This document shows positions 20,140-30,756 of a DNA stretch of 64,000 bases, piece after piece (within the stretch, counting starts at the first letter, position 1; each line of letters opens with the position of its first letter). Both the position numbers and the translations under genes were made by a program. The notes under the pieces were generated by a model, which worked only from the letters and a program-made list of their open reading frames with translations, did no database searches and had not been told where the DNA came from. Where the stretch lies: the NCBI GenBank assembly GCA_022821385.1, contig JAJEDR010000074.1, positions 1 to 64,000 on the forward strand, read 5' to 3'. The DNA is from Rhodothermales bacterium (GTDB lineage: Bacteria; Bacteroidota; Rhodothermia; Rhodothermales; Bin80).

Positions 20140-21385
20140 CATTTCTGCAATGCTGCTGTTACTTATTTGTCCTGCCGGTGCACAGGATGTACTCATACCA
20201 ATGGACGACGGCCAGTCAGATCACCTGAAAGCCTATGGTGCAGTATACTGGGCGCTTCAGCGGGGAGAACCCGTCGACTGGCTGTTGAACTTTCGCGGTG
20301 GTTCTTTTCTGACTGCAGATTTCCCCGGACTGCGTGACGAGCTTGCGCTTCGCGGGATTATACACGAAACCCTTTCCGGGACCGCAACAGCCCGACTTGT
20401 TGCCGAAGTGGAAAGCGACCGGGCAAACACAGGCCTCGTGAGACTGGAAACACCCCCGCGCATTGCAGTATATGCCCCGCAACAGACCCTGCCCTGGGAC
20501 GACGCTGTACTCCTCGCGCTGGAATATGCTGAGGTAACATATGATATAATTTACGATGACGATGTCCTTGGCGGTGCACTGTCTGCTTACGATTGGCTGC
20601 ATCTTCACCACGAAGATTTCACCGGGCAGTACGGCAAATTCTATCAATATCGGAATATGCCCTGGTACATCGAACAGCAGCGCGATGCCGAATTAGCTGC
20701 CCATCGCCATGGATACCGAAAGGTGAGTCACCTGAAGCTACTGGTTGCGCAAACCATCAAGCAGTACGTTGCCGAGGGCGGTTTTTTGTTCGCCATGTGC
20801 TCTGGTACGGATACCTATGATATTGCTTTGGCTGCACACTCAACCGATATTGTTCCATCCGAATACGACGGGGATCCCATTAACCCCAATGCCATCGGGG
20901 AGCTGGATTATTCGGCCTCCCTCGCTTTTGAGGGCTTCCGTCCAAGTTTCAACGCTGCTGAATATGAACATTCCGATATCGATGCTGGGCCACCTCCGCA
21001 GCAGTTCCAGAATCCGTTACTGGACTATTTTACATTGTTTGAGTTTAGCGCCAAATGGGATCCGGTACCCTCCATGTTAACACAGAATCATGTTGGAACA
21101 GTGAAAGGGTTCGTCGGACAAACCACTGCGTTCAAAAAGCATCTCATTAAACCGAATGTGGTCGTGCTCGCCGAAGTACCGCAGCGCAGTGAGGTCAAAT
21201 ACCTGCATGGGTCCTACGGTCAGGGTACCTTCACCTACTATGCTGGCCACGATCCCGAGGACTATCAACACTATGTGGGAGATCCTCCGACTGATTTGAG
21301 CCTGCATCAAAACTCACCTGGCTATCGCCTTATCCTGAATAATATCCTATTCCCGGCAGCCCGCAAGAAAAAACAGAAGACCTGA
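20132..21385 (+). CDS. Exported protein of the Bacteroidetes family usually labelled 'asparagine synthetase B'
   Basis: ORF track starts at 19997 but likely start is GTG 20132 or ATG 20150 before a signal-like LLLLICPAGAQ; DGQSDHLKAYGAVYWALQRGEPVDWLLNFRGGSFL, DWLHLHHEDFTGQYGKF. Family name is from memory; enzymatic role doubtful. Confidence 0.65.
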   Translation: MCSISAMLLLLICPAGAQDVLIPMDDGQSDHLKAYGAVYWALQRGEPVDWLLNFRGGSFLTADFPGLRDELALRGIIHETLSGTATARLVAEVESDRANTGLVRLETPPRIAVYAPQQTLPWDDAVLLALEYAEVTYDIIYDDDVLGGALSAYDWLHLHHEDFTGQYGKFYQYRNMPWYIEQQRDAELAAHRHGYRKVSHLKLLVAQTIKQYVAEGGFLFAMCSGTDTYDIALAAHSTDIVPSEYDGDPINPNAIGELDYSASLAFEGFRPSFNAAEYEHSDIDAGPPPQQFQNPLLDYFTLFEFSAKWDPVPSMLTQNHVGTVKGFVGQTTAFKKHLIKPNVVVLAEVPQRSEVKYLHGSYGQGTFTYYAGHDPEDYQHYVGDPPTDLSLHQNSPGYRLILNNILFPAARKKKQKT

Positions 21386-21391
21386 CGGTCC

Positions 21392-21928
21392 ATGACCCCG
21401 CCGAAAACCCCGCGTGCATCGCGCTGCGTAATGTCCGAAATCGTTCTGCCAAACGATACCAATGCCCACGGCACCATGTTCGGCGGGCGGCTGCTTTCAC
21501 TGATGGACAAGTGTGCCGCTATCTGCGCGATGCGTCATGCGGGGCTGGTATGCGTAACCGTAGCGATCGACTCAGTGGAATTTAGTTCTCCGCTCTTTCT
21601 GGGCGAGGTCGTGATTATTGAGGGCTGGGTGAACCGGACGTTCAACACGTCCCTTGAGGTTGAAATTTCTGTAGAGTCCGAAAACCTAGATCGAAAGGAT
21701 CGGCGCGAATGCAATCATGCATACTTTACTTTCGTGGCACTCGACGATGAAGGCCGCCCAACCGCAGTGCCACCAATATATCCGGAATCAAAACTTGAGA
21801 AAGAACGCTACGAAAAAGCAGCCATGCGTCGCGAACTTCGCCTGCACCTGAAGGGACGCATTACCCTTGCAAACACCGTGTACCTGAAGGACGATCTTAT
21901 TGCAGCGATTTCGGGGAAAGATCTCTAG
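21392..21928 (+). CDS. Acyl-CoA thioesterase (hotdog fold, YciA/BACH-like)
   Basis: 178 aa; VLPNDTNAHGTMFGGRLLSLMDKCAAICAMRHAG. Confidence 0.88.
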   Translation: MTPPKTPRASRCVMSEIVLPNDTNAHGTMFGGRLLSLMDKCAAICAMRHAGLVCVTVAIDSVEFSSPLFLGEVVIIEGWVNRTFNTSLEVEISVESENLDRKDRRECNHAYFTFVALDDEGRPTAVPPIYPESKLEKERYEKAAMRRELRLHLKGRITLANTVYLKDDLIAAISGKDL

Positions 21929-21947
21929 CCAAAACACGAACGCCTAA

Positions 21948-22901
21948 TTGATGGCCAACGAGCGCATCTTGATTACTGGGGCCGACGGACTGCTTGGCCA
22001 GGAGCTTGTTCAAAAACTCGGAGAACGAGATTCCTATAAGTTGTTAGCCACCGGCCGGGAAGCTGCTCCCCGGACCGAGGATACGCCGCAAGACGACTAC
22101 GAAAAACTTGATGTATGCCAGGCAGATGAAATCCAGAGAATATTCGCTGACTTCTCGCCAGAGTACGTGATCAACTGTGCAGCAATGACCGCTGTAGATG
22201 CCTGCGAAAACAATCGTGACGAGTGTTGGCGTGTGAACGCACAAGCGGTTGAACATCTTGCAAAGGCGTGCCACAGTCGAGGTACACACTTGATTCAGCT
22301 GTCTACAGATTTTGTGTTTAACGGCAAGAATGGACCGTATCGCGAAAACGACCGCCCCGAACCGCTGAACTTTTATGGAAAAACAAAGCTTGCAGGTGAG
22401 AATGCTGCGCGCACCGCAGGAGTCGGCAAGTGGACTATCGTGCGAACGAATGTGATCTATGGTGCGGCGACAGGACTCCCGCGAATGGATTTTGTTGAAT
22501 GGGTCTGTGATAACCTCCAGAATAACAAGATAATCGGAGCGTATACCGATCAATGGCGTACGCCTTCATACACCCACGATCTTGCATTGGGGATTCTTCG
22601 CATCATACACTTTCAGAAGACTGGCGTGTATAACCTGTCCGGCCGTGAGCTTATGAATATGTACGACTTTGCCCTTACCATCGCACAGGCCTTCGATCTT
22701 GATTCAAAATTCATTAAGCCAGTCTTGCAAAACTCAGATAACCAACCCGCGCGGCGCCCCAAACACACCGGTCTCATTACGCTGAAGGCGGAGACCGAAC
22801 TTGACTATCGTCCCCTGTCCATTAAGGCAGCCCTAGCGCACCTGCGGCTTCGCAAGAAGTCTGCCAGGACTGGACATCCTCCGGTAGATGCTTGGTGTTG
22901 A
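21948..22901 (+). CDS. NAD-dependent epimerase/dTDP-4-dehydrorhamnose reductase-like (RmlD family)
   Basis: 317 aa; ILITGADGLLGQELVQ, VINCAAMTAVDACE, STDFVFNGKNGPYRENDRPEPLNFYGKTKLAGE. Confidence 0.85.
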   Translation: MMANERILITGADGLLGQELVQKLGERDSYKLLATGREAAPRTEDTPQDDYEKLDVCQADEIQRIFADFSPEYVINCAAMTAVDACENNRDECWRVNAQAVEHLAKACHSRGTHLIQLSTDFVFNGKNGPYRENDRPEPLNFYGKTKLAGENAARTAGVGKWTIVRTNVIYGAATGLPRMDFVEWVCDNLQNNKIIGAYTDQWRTPSYTHDLALGILRIIHFQKTGVYNLSGRELMNMYDFALTIAQAFDLDSKFIKPVLQNSDNQPARRPKHTGLITLKAETELDYRPLSIKAALAHLRLRKKSARTGHPPVDAWC

Positions 22902-24150
22902 ATTTATTCAAACAAATCCCCGGGAAGTTTGCCAGGCACTTGCCCGGCGTGGAATCCCGGCAGGCGTGGATCTCGTTGACCGTGTGCTGGAACAGGATCG
23001 TGTCCGTCGCGAGTCCCTGACATACCTCCAGGCCAAGCAACAGGAGGCAAACGCAGAGAGTCGGAATATCGGCATCCTGATGCGTGAGGGAAAGCACGAA
23101 GCGGCAAAAGCCCTCATTGCGCGCCAGTCAGGCCTTAAAACAGAGATCAAAGAACTCGGAGAGGCTGCTGCGAACGCGGAACACACCCTCTCTGAGCTAA
23201 TGCTCACGATCCCTAACCTCCCGCATGAAAGTGTTCCTGACGGGCTAAGCGAAGCAGATAATGTGGCAGTCTACAGACATGGTACAATCCCTTCGTTTGA
23301 GTTTGATCCTTTGCCACACTGGGAGATCGCCAGACGACACGGATTGATTGACTTTGAACGCGGTGCGAAAGTAGCCGGCGCGGGATTCCCATTCTATATG
23401 GATGCTGGTGCAAAACTGCACAGAGCCCTTATAAATTTTTTCCTTGACACGGCGACACGCCAGTACAGGGAGGTTCGTCCGCCACTGCTCGTGAACGAGG
23501 CCAGCGCACGCGGCACCGGACAACTACCCGACAAGGAAGGACAGATGTATCATGTGTCCCTGGATGGACTCTATCCTGTGCCCACCGCCGAAGTACCGCT
23601 CACGAACTATTTTCGGGACGAGATTCTGCCTGAATCCGACCTGCCCGTAAAGCTCTGTGCGTATACCCCCTGTTGGAGACGTGAAGCGGGCTCCTATGGC
23701 TCACACGTACGTGGACTCAACCGTTTGCACCAGTTCGACAAAGTGGAGATCGTGCAGCTTACGCACCCGGAACAGAGCTATGAGGTTCTGGAAACCATGC
23801 GTAATGAGGCAGAAGCGCTGCTGAAGGCATTGAACCTGCCTTACCGGCGGCTGCTAATGTGCGCCGGTGAGTTAGGCTTTAACCAGACCAAACAATATGA
23901 CCTGGAGGTATGGAGCGCCGGGCAGGAGCGTTGGCTCGAAGTATCCTCTATTTCAAACTTCACCGATTATCAGGCACGCCGGATGAATGTCCGGTTTCGT
24001 CCAGAGCGCGGCGGCAAACCGCAACTTGTACACACGCTTAACGGCAGTGCTCTCGCACTGCCCCGAGTTGTTGCAGCTTTGCTGGAGCATAACCAAACCG
24101 AAAACTGTTCGTATGAACTGCCCGAAGTCCTGATCCCTTACCTCAGTTAA
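22888..24150 (+). CDS. serS: Seryl-tRNA synthetase
   Basis: 420 aa; N-terminal coiled-coil, PTAEVPLTNYFRDEIL, YTPCWRREAGSYG, LNGSALALPRVVAALLEHNQ. Confidence 0.96.
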   Translation: MLGVEFIQTNPREVCQALARRGIPAGVDLVDRVLEQDRVRRESLTYLQAKQQEANAESRNIGILMREGKHEAAKALIARQSGLKTEIKELGEAAANAEHTLSELMLTIPNLPHESVPDGLSEADNVAVYRHGTIPSFEFDPLPHWEIARRHGLIDFERGAKVAGAGFPFYMDAGAKLHRALINFFLDTATRQYREVRPPLLVNEASARGTGQLPDKEGQMYHVSLDGLYPVPTAEVPLTNYFRDEILPESDLPVKLCAYTPCWRREAGSYGSHVRGLNRLHQFDKVEIVQLTHPEQSYEVLETMRNEAEALLKALNLPYRRLLMCAGELGFNQTKQYDLEVWSAGQERWLEVSSISNFTDYQARRMNVRFRPERGGKPQLVHTLNGSALALPRVVAALLEHNQTENCSYELPEVLIPYLS

Positions 24151-24151
24151 A

Positions 24152-26476
24152 TTGAATCGTACTGTGAGGAAGTTAACTGCAATGCCTCTCCCTCGGTACA
24201 CGCTCTCGGTTGTTGCAAAGGTCATACTCCTGTTCACTTTCGGCCTCTTTGCCGCCTCCGCGCATAGTCAGGAGCTTGCCGCATTGGATGGATTCATCAC
24301 TGACGCTACTAACGGAGAAACGCTGATCTCCGCAAACGTAATCCTGGAGGGTACCCTTCGCGGAGCGACAAGCAACCTGTCAGGCTATTACGCTATTTCG
24401 GGGATTGAACCTGGAACGTACACCGTTCGATGCTCCTACATCGGATTTGAAACGGTCACACGCGAAGTGGTCCTTGCTGCAGGAGAATCGGTCAGACTAG
24501 ACATAGAGCTGGCAACCACCGAAGAACTACTGGAGACCCTCGAGGTGTCGGCTGACCGTATCACAGAAGGAGAACAGCGCTCAATCGGGGTAAGCCAAAT
24601 CGGTGTAGCCACCATCCAGCAACTGCCACAGGTGTTTGAACCCGATGTATTTCGATCTCTTCAGCTGCTTCCCGGTGTAGCACAGTCCTCCGATTATTCA
24701 AGCGGCCTCTACATCCGCGGAGGCGATCCTGCGCAAACACTCATTCTTCTGGATCGCACAAAAATATACAACCCGAGTCATGTTTTTGGATTTTTCTCGA
24801 CGTTCAATACGGACGCGATCAAGGATGTACGACTCTACAAAGGAGGCTTTCCTGCCAACTATGGCGGTGTTCTGGGATCGGTACTGGACATCCAAAACAA
24901 GGACGGTAACAGACGCGAAACACACGGAAAGCTCAGCATTGGTCTGCTGGCCTCCAGAGCTTTTGCCGAAGGGCCGTATTCCCGCGGCTCCTGGATGGTT
25001 GCGGTGAGAAGGTCAACCCTTGAGCCTTTACTTGCAGCGCTGCAAAGTATTGACGCTGTTCCCCGCGCATTTTATTTCTACGATTTCAATGGAAAAATCA
25101 ACCTTGATGCTTCCCGGAACGACAAGCTTTCCCTCTCATTCTACGCGGGTTCAGATTACCTGCGTTCCGCCTTCACTGAAGGTATAGAGATCAAACTGCG
25201 CTACGGTAACCGTACGGTTGCAGGAAGCTGGGTACACCTGTGGTCCAATCAGTTCTTTTCCAATGTTACATTGACGACCTCTTGGTACGAATCCATGCCG
25301 CGTGCAACTTTTAGCGGCACCAACTTTAAGCAGATTAACCGCGTGATCGAAACCTCGATACGGGCGGATTTTGAATACTATCCAGGACCGAGACATGATC
25401 TGTCCGGTGGAGTATGGACCGGTATATTCAATGCGCCGCTAACGAATTTTTTTGATGACCGAGAAGTTTTCCACACACGGAACAGGGTCGAGCATGCGTC
25501 CTTCTATCTACAGGACACCTATCATCCAACGGAGAGCTGGTCCATCACTGCCGGACTTAGAGGTACGTACTACGGCTATGGAAGTCATTTTAGGTTAGCG
25601 CCCCGGCTTTCACTTGAACGGCAACTGGGGCCGGACGTGCGGCTTCAGGCAAGCGCCGGAAGGTATTACCAGTTCCTAACTCTTATTACCAATGAGGTCT
25701 TCTCCGGATTTGACTTTTGGCTAACAAGTGGTGAAGGGGTCAAGCCGGCGTACGGCGACCAATTCATTCTGGGCTTGAAGACCAACCTGTCCAGCGGGAT
25801 CACACTGGATACGGAAGCCTACTACAGGACTATGCGACAGCTTTTTGTGCTTGATCCATTCAGCACTGGCCTGGCAGGTCTGGAATATTCAGAATTGTTT
25901 GCCTTTGGCGACGGGATGGCACGCGGTGCAGAAATACAGCTGTCACGCCAGGAGGGCCGAATCAACGGGTTTATCGCCTACACCCTGTCTCACACGAACC
26001 GGGCTTATCCGCGGCTGAATCAGGATTTGTTCGGAGAGTCCCGAGTTTATGTTCCGCGTAACGACCGACTTCATGACCTGAATGTGGTAGGCCAATGGCG
26101 AATCTCTCGACGCTGGGAATTGGGGGCAGTATTTACGTACGCCACGGGACAGGCCTATACACGCCCAGAAGCTTCCTACACCATCCATGATCTCGATTTT
26201 GTGAATGGCCTTAACCAAACCGATCTGCTTGTATCCCCGGGCCTTAATCAGTCCAGATTACCAGCCTATCATCGCCTTGATGTGGGAGTGACCTGGACTG
26301 GCTCATTGAGGCGCTTTGCGGACTACACACTGCAAATACAGGCTATCAACGTCTATGCCAGAAGCAATACCTGGTTCATCTTTAACGAGATTGAAGATGA
26401 CGGTACGCTCTCCAGATCAACCATTCCGCAAATACCGTTCCCCCTTCCCAACTTATCCTTCACGCTCGATTTCTAA
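24152..26476 (+). CDS. TonB-dependent receptor with N-terminal carboxypeptidase-regulatory-like domain
   Basis: 774 aa; signal peptide, GFITDATNGETLISANVILEGTLRGATSNLSGYYAISGIEPGTYTVRCSYIGFE, plug domain LYIRGGDPAQTLILLD. Confidence 0.9.
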   Translation: MNRTVRKLTAMPLPRYTLSVVAKVILLFTFGLFAASAHSQELAALDGFITDATNGETLISANVILEGTLRGATSNLSGYYAISGIEPGTYTVRCSYIGFETVTREVVLAAGESVRLDIELATTEELLETLEVSADRITEGEQRSIGVSQIGVATIQQLPQVFEPDVFRSLQLLPGVAQSSDYSSGLYIRGGDPAQTLILLDRTKIYNPSHVFGFFSTFNTDAIKDVRLYKGGFPANYGGVLGSVLDIQNKDGNRRETHGKLSIGLLASRAFAEGPYSRGSWMVAVRRSTLEPLLAALQSIDAVPRAFYFYDFNGKINLDASRNDKLSLSFYAGSDYLRSAFTEGIEIKLRYGNRTVAGSWVHLWSNQFFSNVTLTTSWYESMPRATFSGTNFKQINRVIETSIRADFEYYPGPRHDLSGGVWTGIFNAPLTNFFDDREVFHTRNRVEHASFYLQDTYHPTESWSITAGLRGTYYGYGSHFRLAPRLSLERQLGPDVRLQASAGRYYQFLTLITNEVFSGFDFWLTSGEGVKPAYGDQFILGLKTNLSSGITLDTEAYYRTMRQLFVLDPFSTGLAGLEYSELFAFGDGMARGAEIQLSRQEGRINGFIAYTLSHTNRAYPRLNQDLFGESRVYVPRNDRLHDLNVVGQWRISRRWELGAVFTYATGQAYTRPEASYTIHDLDFVNGLNQTDLLVSPGLNQSRLPAYHRLDVGVTWTGSLRRFADYTLQIQAINVYARSNTWFIFNEIEDDGTLSRSTIPQIPFPLPNLSFTLDF

Positions 26477-27360
26477 TGTGCAGACAGATTCTCTTTGCCG
26501 GGCTGCTGCTGTTTCTGGCTGCCTGTGATTCCGGCGACTTCAGTGTACTGGACTATGAAACCGTGGTCGAGCTCACACTCATCGCAAACGAGCCGGTCCC
26601 CCCGGCGCGTGTGAGCAGGATTGTACCGGAAAATCAGTCAAGTGATTTTGAGGAGCGTGCAATTACGAATGCAGAGGTCGTGCTCAGTACAGGCTCAACG
26701 AGTTTGCTGCTGGAAGCATCCACTAAAAAGCCCGGAGTGTACGAGTACCTCGGCAAACATATCATACAACCCGGTGCGCGCTATGATTTGAAGGTAACCG
26801 TACCTGGCGTAGCGACTACGATCACAGGAACCACCAATGTGCCGACTGCTGTGGAAATCCTAAGCGCTTCGCCCGAAGCAGGAAGGTATCTGTCGGATGA
26901 ACAGCTGACCCTCATCGTGATGCCCGGCCGTAGTGGTGATCAAACCCAGAGCAGCTTCACACTGGTTACGGAAGCTTTTGATTTACGGGAGGATAATCTG
27001 GTGCCGAGCGCTGCTGGATTTCTGGAGAACGATTCCGATCTCAGTCTGGACGACTTCAGGATCAGTGCGTCTCCGATCATTACAGAGGGCAATTTTTTTA
27101 AGTTTCCTGACGGTACGATCAGGTTAGTCTATCCTTGGATCGGGGTCAGCTTCTACGGCCGAAATATGGTCTACGTGAATTCGCTGGATCGTAATCTGTC
27201 TGATTTTATCAGAGCTGCCGAGTTACAACAGGGAGGGGGAGGCACCTTTGGCCCCGGTGTTATTCCCAATGCAACTCCTATCCTATATGGTGCACATGGC
27301 CTTTTTGGAAGCCTGGCCAGGGACAAGACGCAATTCACCGTTTTTCCTCCAGACGAGTAG
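26476..27360 (+). CDS. DUF4249-like lipoprotein, partner of the upstream TonB receptor
   Basis: 294 aa; lipobox FLAAC; ATG overlaps end of receptor gene by 1 nt. Confidence 0.7.
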   Translation: MCRQILFAGLLLFLAACDSGDFSVLDYETVVELTLIANEPVPPARVSRIVPENQSSDFEERAITNAEVVLSTGSTSLLLEASTKKPGVYEYLGKHIIQPGARYDLKVTVPGVATTITGTTNVPTAVEILSASPEAGRYLSDEQLTLIVMPGRSGDQTQSSFTLVTEAFDLREDNLVPSAAGFLENDSDLSLDDFRISASPIITEGNFFKFPDGTIRLVYPWIGVSFYGRNMVYVNSLDRNLSDFIRAAELQQGGGGTFGPGVIPNATPILYGAHGLFGSLARDKTQFTVFPPDE

Positions 27361-27363
27361 CGG

Positions 27364-28515
27364 TTACACGCCGTGCATGGTTTCCCGAATGAGCATGTCC
27401 ACCACTGCTTTGATGGCCTGCTCTGCTGTGGCTCCTTTCTGTATCGCTTCTTTGTAGGCTTCACGCTGCCAGTGTGCACTGGTCCCCCGTTTCAGGATCG
27501 TGCGCGCATGCTCGATCTCTTCTACGCAGCCCAGGGTCTCCGCATCCGGCATGACTGACTCCAATAACTCTTCAAGCAGCTCCTCATACGGGATCGTCAG
27601 CCCCCTCCCAAAATCAATCAGTGCTCCATCAATCCCATAACGTTGGGCGCGCCAGCGGTTTTCGTATAACAGCATGTTGGCATAGCTGCGCCAACGCTGA
27701 TTTTCTCGGCGCAGGCGCCACAGCATGTGCAGCCAGCACTGATACAACGCCGCAATGCAGATCGCATCCTCTACTCTTGTACAGATGTCGGTTACGCGCA
27801 TCTCTAGCGTCGGGAACCGGTGGCTAGGCCGAATATCCCACCAGATCTTCGTGCTGTCCTCTATCACACCAGCATGTACCAATACATCTACATGCCGCTC
27901 AAATTCTGCGTAGCTCTCGAAGTGCTCCGGAAGTCCTGTGCGTGGAATTTCGTTCCAAACTGCAATGCGGTATGACATAAGCCCCGTATCCTGACCTTCC
28001 CAGTAAGGTGACGACGAGCTCAATGCCAGTAGATGCGGCAGTACGTAAGTAGTCTGATTCATCAGGTCAATCCGCAGATTGTCATCCTCAATCCCCGCAT
28101 GAATGTGCATTCCGCAGATGACCATTCTCTGAGCGATAACCTGCATGTTCTGCGCCAGGATTTCATAGCGGTCCCTTGGAGTATGACGCTGGGTAACGTA
28201 GGAAGCATTCGGATGCGAAGATGCGGCAATAATCGCTAGCCCGTACGGCTCTACCACATCATATACTGTTCTGCGTAATCGAATCAATTCCTCCTGTGCC
28301 TCCTGCACGTTTGCACAAACATGTGTTCCAACCTCTATCTGAGATTGGAAGAATTCTTGCGAGACCTGCCCACCGAGTGCCGCCTGCGCATCTTGCAGCA
28401 TCGTGGGCGGCACTTCGCGAATAAGTTTCCCGGTATCTTCCTCTACGATGAGGTACTCCTCCTCGACACCCAAACTGAGTTTGGGTTCCTTAAGAATTTC
28501 GCTGGCAACAGACAT
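27364..28515 (-). CDS. Carboxylate-amine ligase / GCS2 family (YbdK-like)
   Basis: 383 aa; LSLGVEEEYLIVEEDTGKL, GMHIHAGI, FPTLEMRVTDICTRVEDAICIAAL. Confidence 0.9.
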   Translation of the reverse strand: MSVASEILKEPKLSLGVEEEYLIVEEDTGKLIREVPPTMLQDAQAALGGQVSQEFFQSQIEVGTHVCANVQEAQEELIRLRRTVYDVVEPYGLAIIAASSHPNASYVTQRHTPRDRYEILAQNMQVIAQRMVICGMHIHAGIEDDNLRIDLMNQTTYVLPHLLALSSSSPYWEGQDTGLMSYRIAVWNEIPRTGLPEHFESYAEFERHVDVLVHAGVIEDSTKIWWDIRPSHRFPTLEMRVTDICTRVEDAICIAALYQCWLHMLWRLRRENQRWRSYANMLLYENRWRAQRYGIDGALIDFGRGLTIPYEELLEELLESVMPDAETLGCVEEIEHARTILKRGTSAHWQREAYKEAIQKGATAEQAIKAVVDMLIRETMHGV

Positions 28516-28827
28516 AAGCTTAGATTTTTCGGGGTTCGGTCAATAACCTCCCGTTGAGCAATTACGGGAACTTACAGACTGATTATACACATAGCAAGTG
28601 TCTATGCTCAATTAGGTACTGACAGACACTCATTCGTTAAACTCGTAATGAGGCCTTTGCAATTCAGAGACTTGAAGAAGGTCGTTGGACGGGTTTTTGC
28701 TGGACAGTAAGCATTTTGCCAGCATTTCTTGTAATGTGGCGCGCTGTTCTATCCCTATTCTTAGGTCAGTTGCCCATTTCTTCTTGAGTGGCACAAACCA
28801 GCCGGAAGGCACAAACACTTGTAAATC

Positions 28828-29502
28828 ATGATTAAGAGATCCAACCCCTTTATTGTTTTTACCATTTTGACAAGTTTTCTTTTCGCAACGGCCAAAGCAC
28901 AGGTTCCCGAAACCACACGCGCCAATTCAGATCGTCCTCCTGTATCTGTTTCTCTCCAGGCAGGGCTGAGTTTGGCAACAGTCAGCCCAGAGGCAAATGC
29001 TGATGCATCAGGTGTTGATTATGGCTATCAAAGTGGCCTCAATGTACGGGCATCCGTTTTCTTGCCATTCTCGGGACTTCTGGGCACGCAGTTAGGTGTT
29101 GGCTGGGTCCAGAAAGGATCTGTTATAAATGTTCGTTTTTCCGACATTGATGGTGTTTTTTCGTCGAACCTAAGGACTGAATTCCTTCAGTTTCCTCTTC
29201 TTCTTTCACTTATGCCAACGTCGAACTTACGCATACTTGTCGGCCCGGTGATCTCGTTTCCTCTCAGTTGCAACATTGAATCCATGGGGGCCACTGTTGA
29301 TTGTGACGAGGCTGACCTTGAATTAAATACCGACATATCCATCATGGCTGGAGCGGGTGTGAGCATACCTCTATCCAATTCTTACTCGCTGGCACTGGAT
29401 GCTGTATATGACTTGGGCTTGACTGCAATTGCAGAAGATTCCGAGTCTAATAACCGGGGTTTCTTGTTTACGGCTGGTATCCGTTTACCGCTAAACCGGT
29501 AG
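28828..29502 (+). CDS. PorT-like outer membrane beta-barrel protein
   Basis: 224 aa; signal peptide, SLQAGLSLATVSPEA, alternating beta-strand pattern, C-terminal GIRLPLNR. Confidence 0.65.
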   Translation: MIKRSNPFIVFTILTSFLFATAKAQVPETTRANSDRPPVSVSLQAGLSLATVSPEANADASGVDYGYQSGLNVRASVFLPFSGLLGTQLGVGWVQKGSVINVRFSDIDGVFSSNLRTEFLQFPLLLSLMPTSNLRILVGPVISFPLSCNIESMGATVDCDEADLELNTDISIMAGAGVSIPLSNSYSLALDAVYDLGLTAIAEDSESNNRGFLFTAGIRLPLNR

Positions 29503-29632
29503 TCGTGGTAGCATCTACGTGCTCGCCAATCCTCAGTGAAGGAACTCACAGAAACGCGCGGAATCAGCAACCCCTAATTCCCGCACAAACCCTAACTTAG
29601 AAATTACCCGGCCGGCATTCCTTCCTGCAAGC

Positions 29633-30460
29633 ATGGAATCTAACTTTACCGAACGCTTACGCAATGCCCAGTCTGCCAGCGATAGTATGGTTTGCGTAGG
29701 GTTGGATCCAGATATAGCGAGACTCCCCGACACTATACGCCAAAAGTACGCGACGCCTGAAACTGCTATCCTGGCTTTTAACGGCGCAATCATACAAGCT
29801 ACGGCTCCATTTGCCTGTGCTTATAAACTCAATTCGGCCTTCTACGAAAACCTGGGAAGCCGGGGATTTAGCATCCTTGCCGCAACCATTGACCTGATTC
29901 CGAACCATGCACTATGTATTGTGGATGCCAAACGTGGCGATATCGGAAATACCGCCCGTAAATATGCTTCCAGCATCTTTAACTTGCTCGGGGCTGATGG
30001 CTGCACGGTTGCACCGTACATGGGCTTTGATGCAGTTCAACCATTCCTTGAATATCGCGACCGAGCAACCTTTGTCCTAGTTCGAACATCCAACCCAAGC
30101 AGCGATGAGTTGCAGTCGCTGACCATAAATGGGAAACCGCTCTACGAACATGTCGCCAACCAAGCTTCCGCATGGGCGAAAAAATCATCTGGATCTGTCG
30201 GATTCGTAGTGGGGGCAACTAAGCCTCAGGAACTTCAACAGTTGCGTGATCAGCATCCCACCATCCCCTTCCTGATCCCTGGCGTAGGTGCGCAGGGCGG
30301 GTCAGTAAAAGCAGCTGCGCGTGCAGCAACCTCGAAAGGCCTGGTTCTCGTAAATAGCAGCCGCAGCATCCTGTACGCCTCGCCGAACAAGGATTTTGAC
30401 CAGATGGCCGCCAAAGCCACACGCAAACTGCGTGACGCACTTAACCAAACGAACCTTTGA
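29633..30460 (+). CDS. pyrF: Orotidine-5'-phosphate decarboxylase (type 2)
   Basis: 275 aa; VCVGLDPDIARLP, FACAYKLNSAFYE, CIVDAKRGDIGNTARKYA. Confidence 0.95.
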   Translation: MESNFTERLRNAQSASDSMVCVGLDPDIARLPDTIRQKYATPETAILAFNGAIIQATAPFACAYKLNSAFYENLGSRGFSILAATIDLIPNHALCIVDAKRGDIGNTARKYASSIFNLLGADGCTVAPYMGFDAVQPFLEYRDRATFVLVRTSNPSSDELQSLTINGKPLYEHVANQASAWAKKSSGSVGFVVGATKPQELQQLRDQHPTIPFLIPGVGAQGGSVKAAARAATSKGLVLVNSSRSILYASPNKDFDQMAAKATRKLRDALNQTNL

Positions 30461-30756
30461 AAATGCTGATCCGGATTGTGCGCCTCACATTGCAACCCGA
30501 TGCCGTCCATTCCTTTTACCGTATCTTTGCCGTGACCGCTCCAAAAATTCGACAGACACACGGTTGTAGAAAACTTGAACTCTGGACGGATGCCGAATTC
30601 TCAAACGTAATAACAACGTACAGCGAATGGGATTCTGAATCCCATCTGGATACCTACCGGAATTCCACCCTGTTCAGGGACGCCTGGGCAACCGTTAAAC
30701 CGATGTTTGCAGCTCCGGCTCTAGCCCACAGCTATCTCCCTCAAAAAGTTACCTGA
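30457..30756 (+). CDS. Antibiotic biosynthesis monooxygenase (ABM)-domain protein
   Basis: 99 aa; GCRKLELWTDAEFSNVITTYSEWDSESHLDTYRNSTLFRDAW; 4-nt overlap with pyrF. Confidence 0.7.
   Translation: MKMLIRIVRLTLQPDAVHSFYRIFAVTAPKIRQTHGCRKLELWTDAEFSNVITTYSEWDSESHLDTYRNSTLFRDAWATVKPMFAAPALAHSYLPQKVT

Noticed and set aside
28630-28818. 62-aa minus-strand ORF
   Set aside because: Short, no family recognised; probably intergenic, though a gene remnant cannot be excluded.
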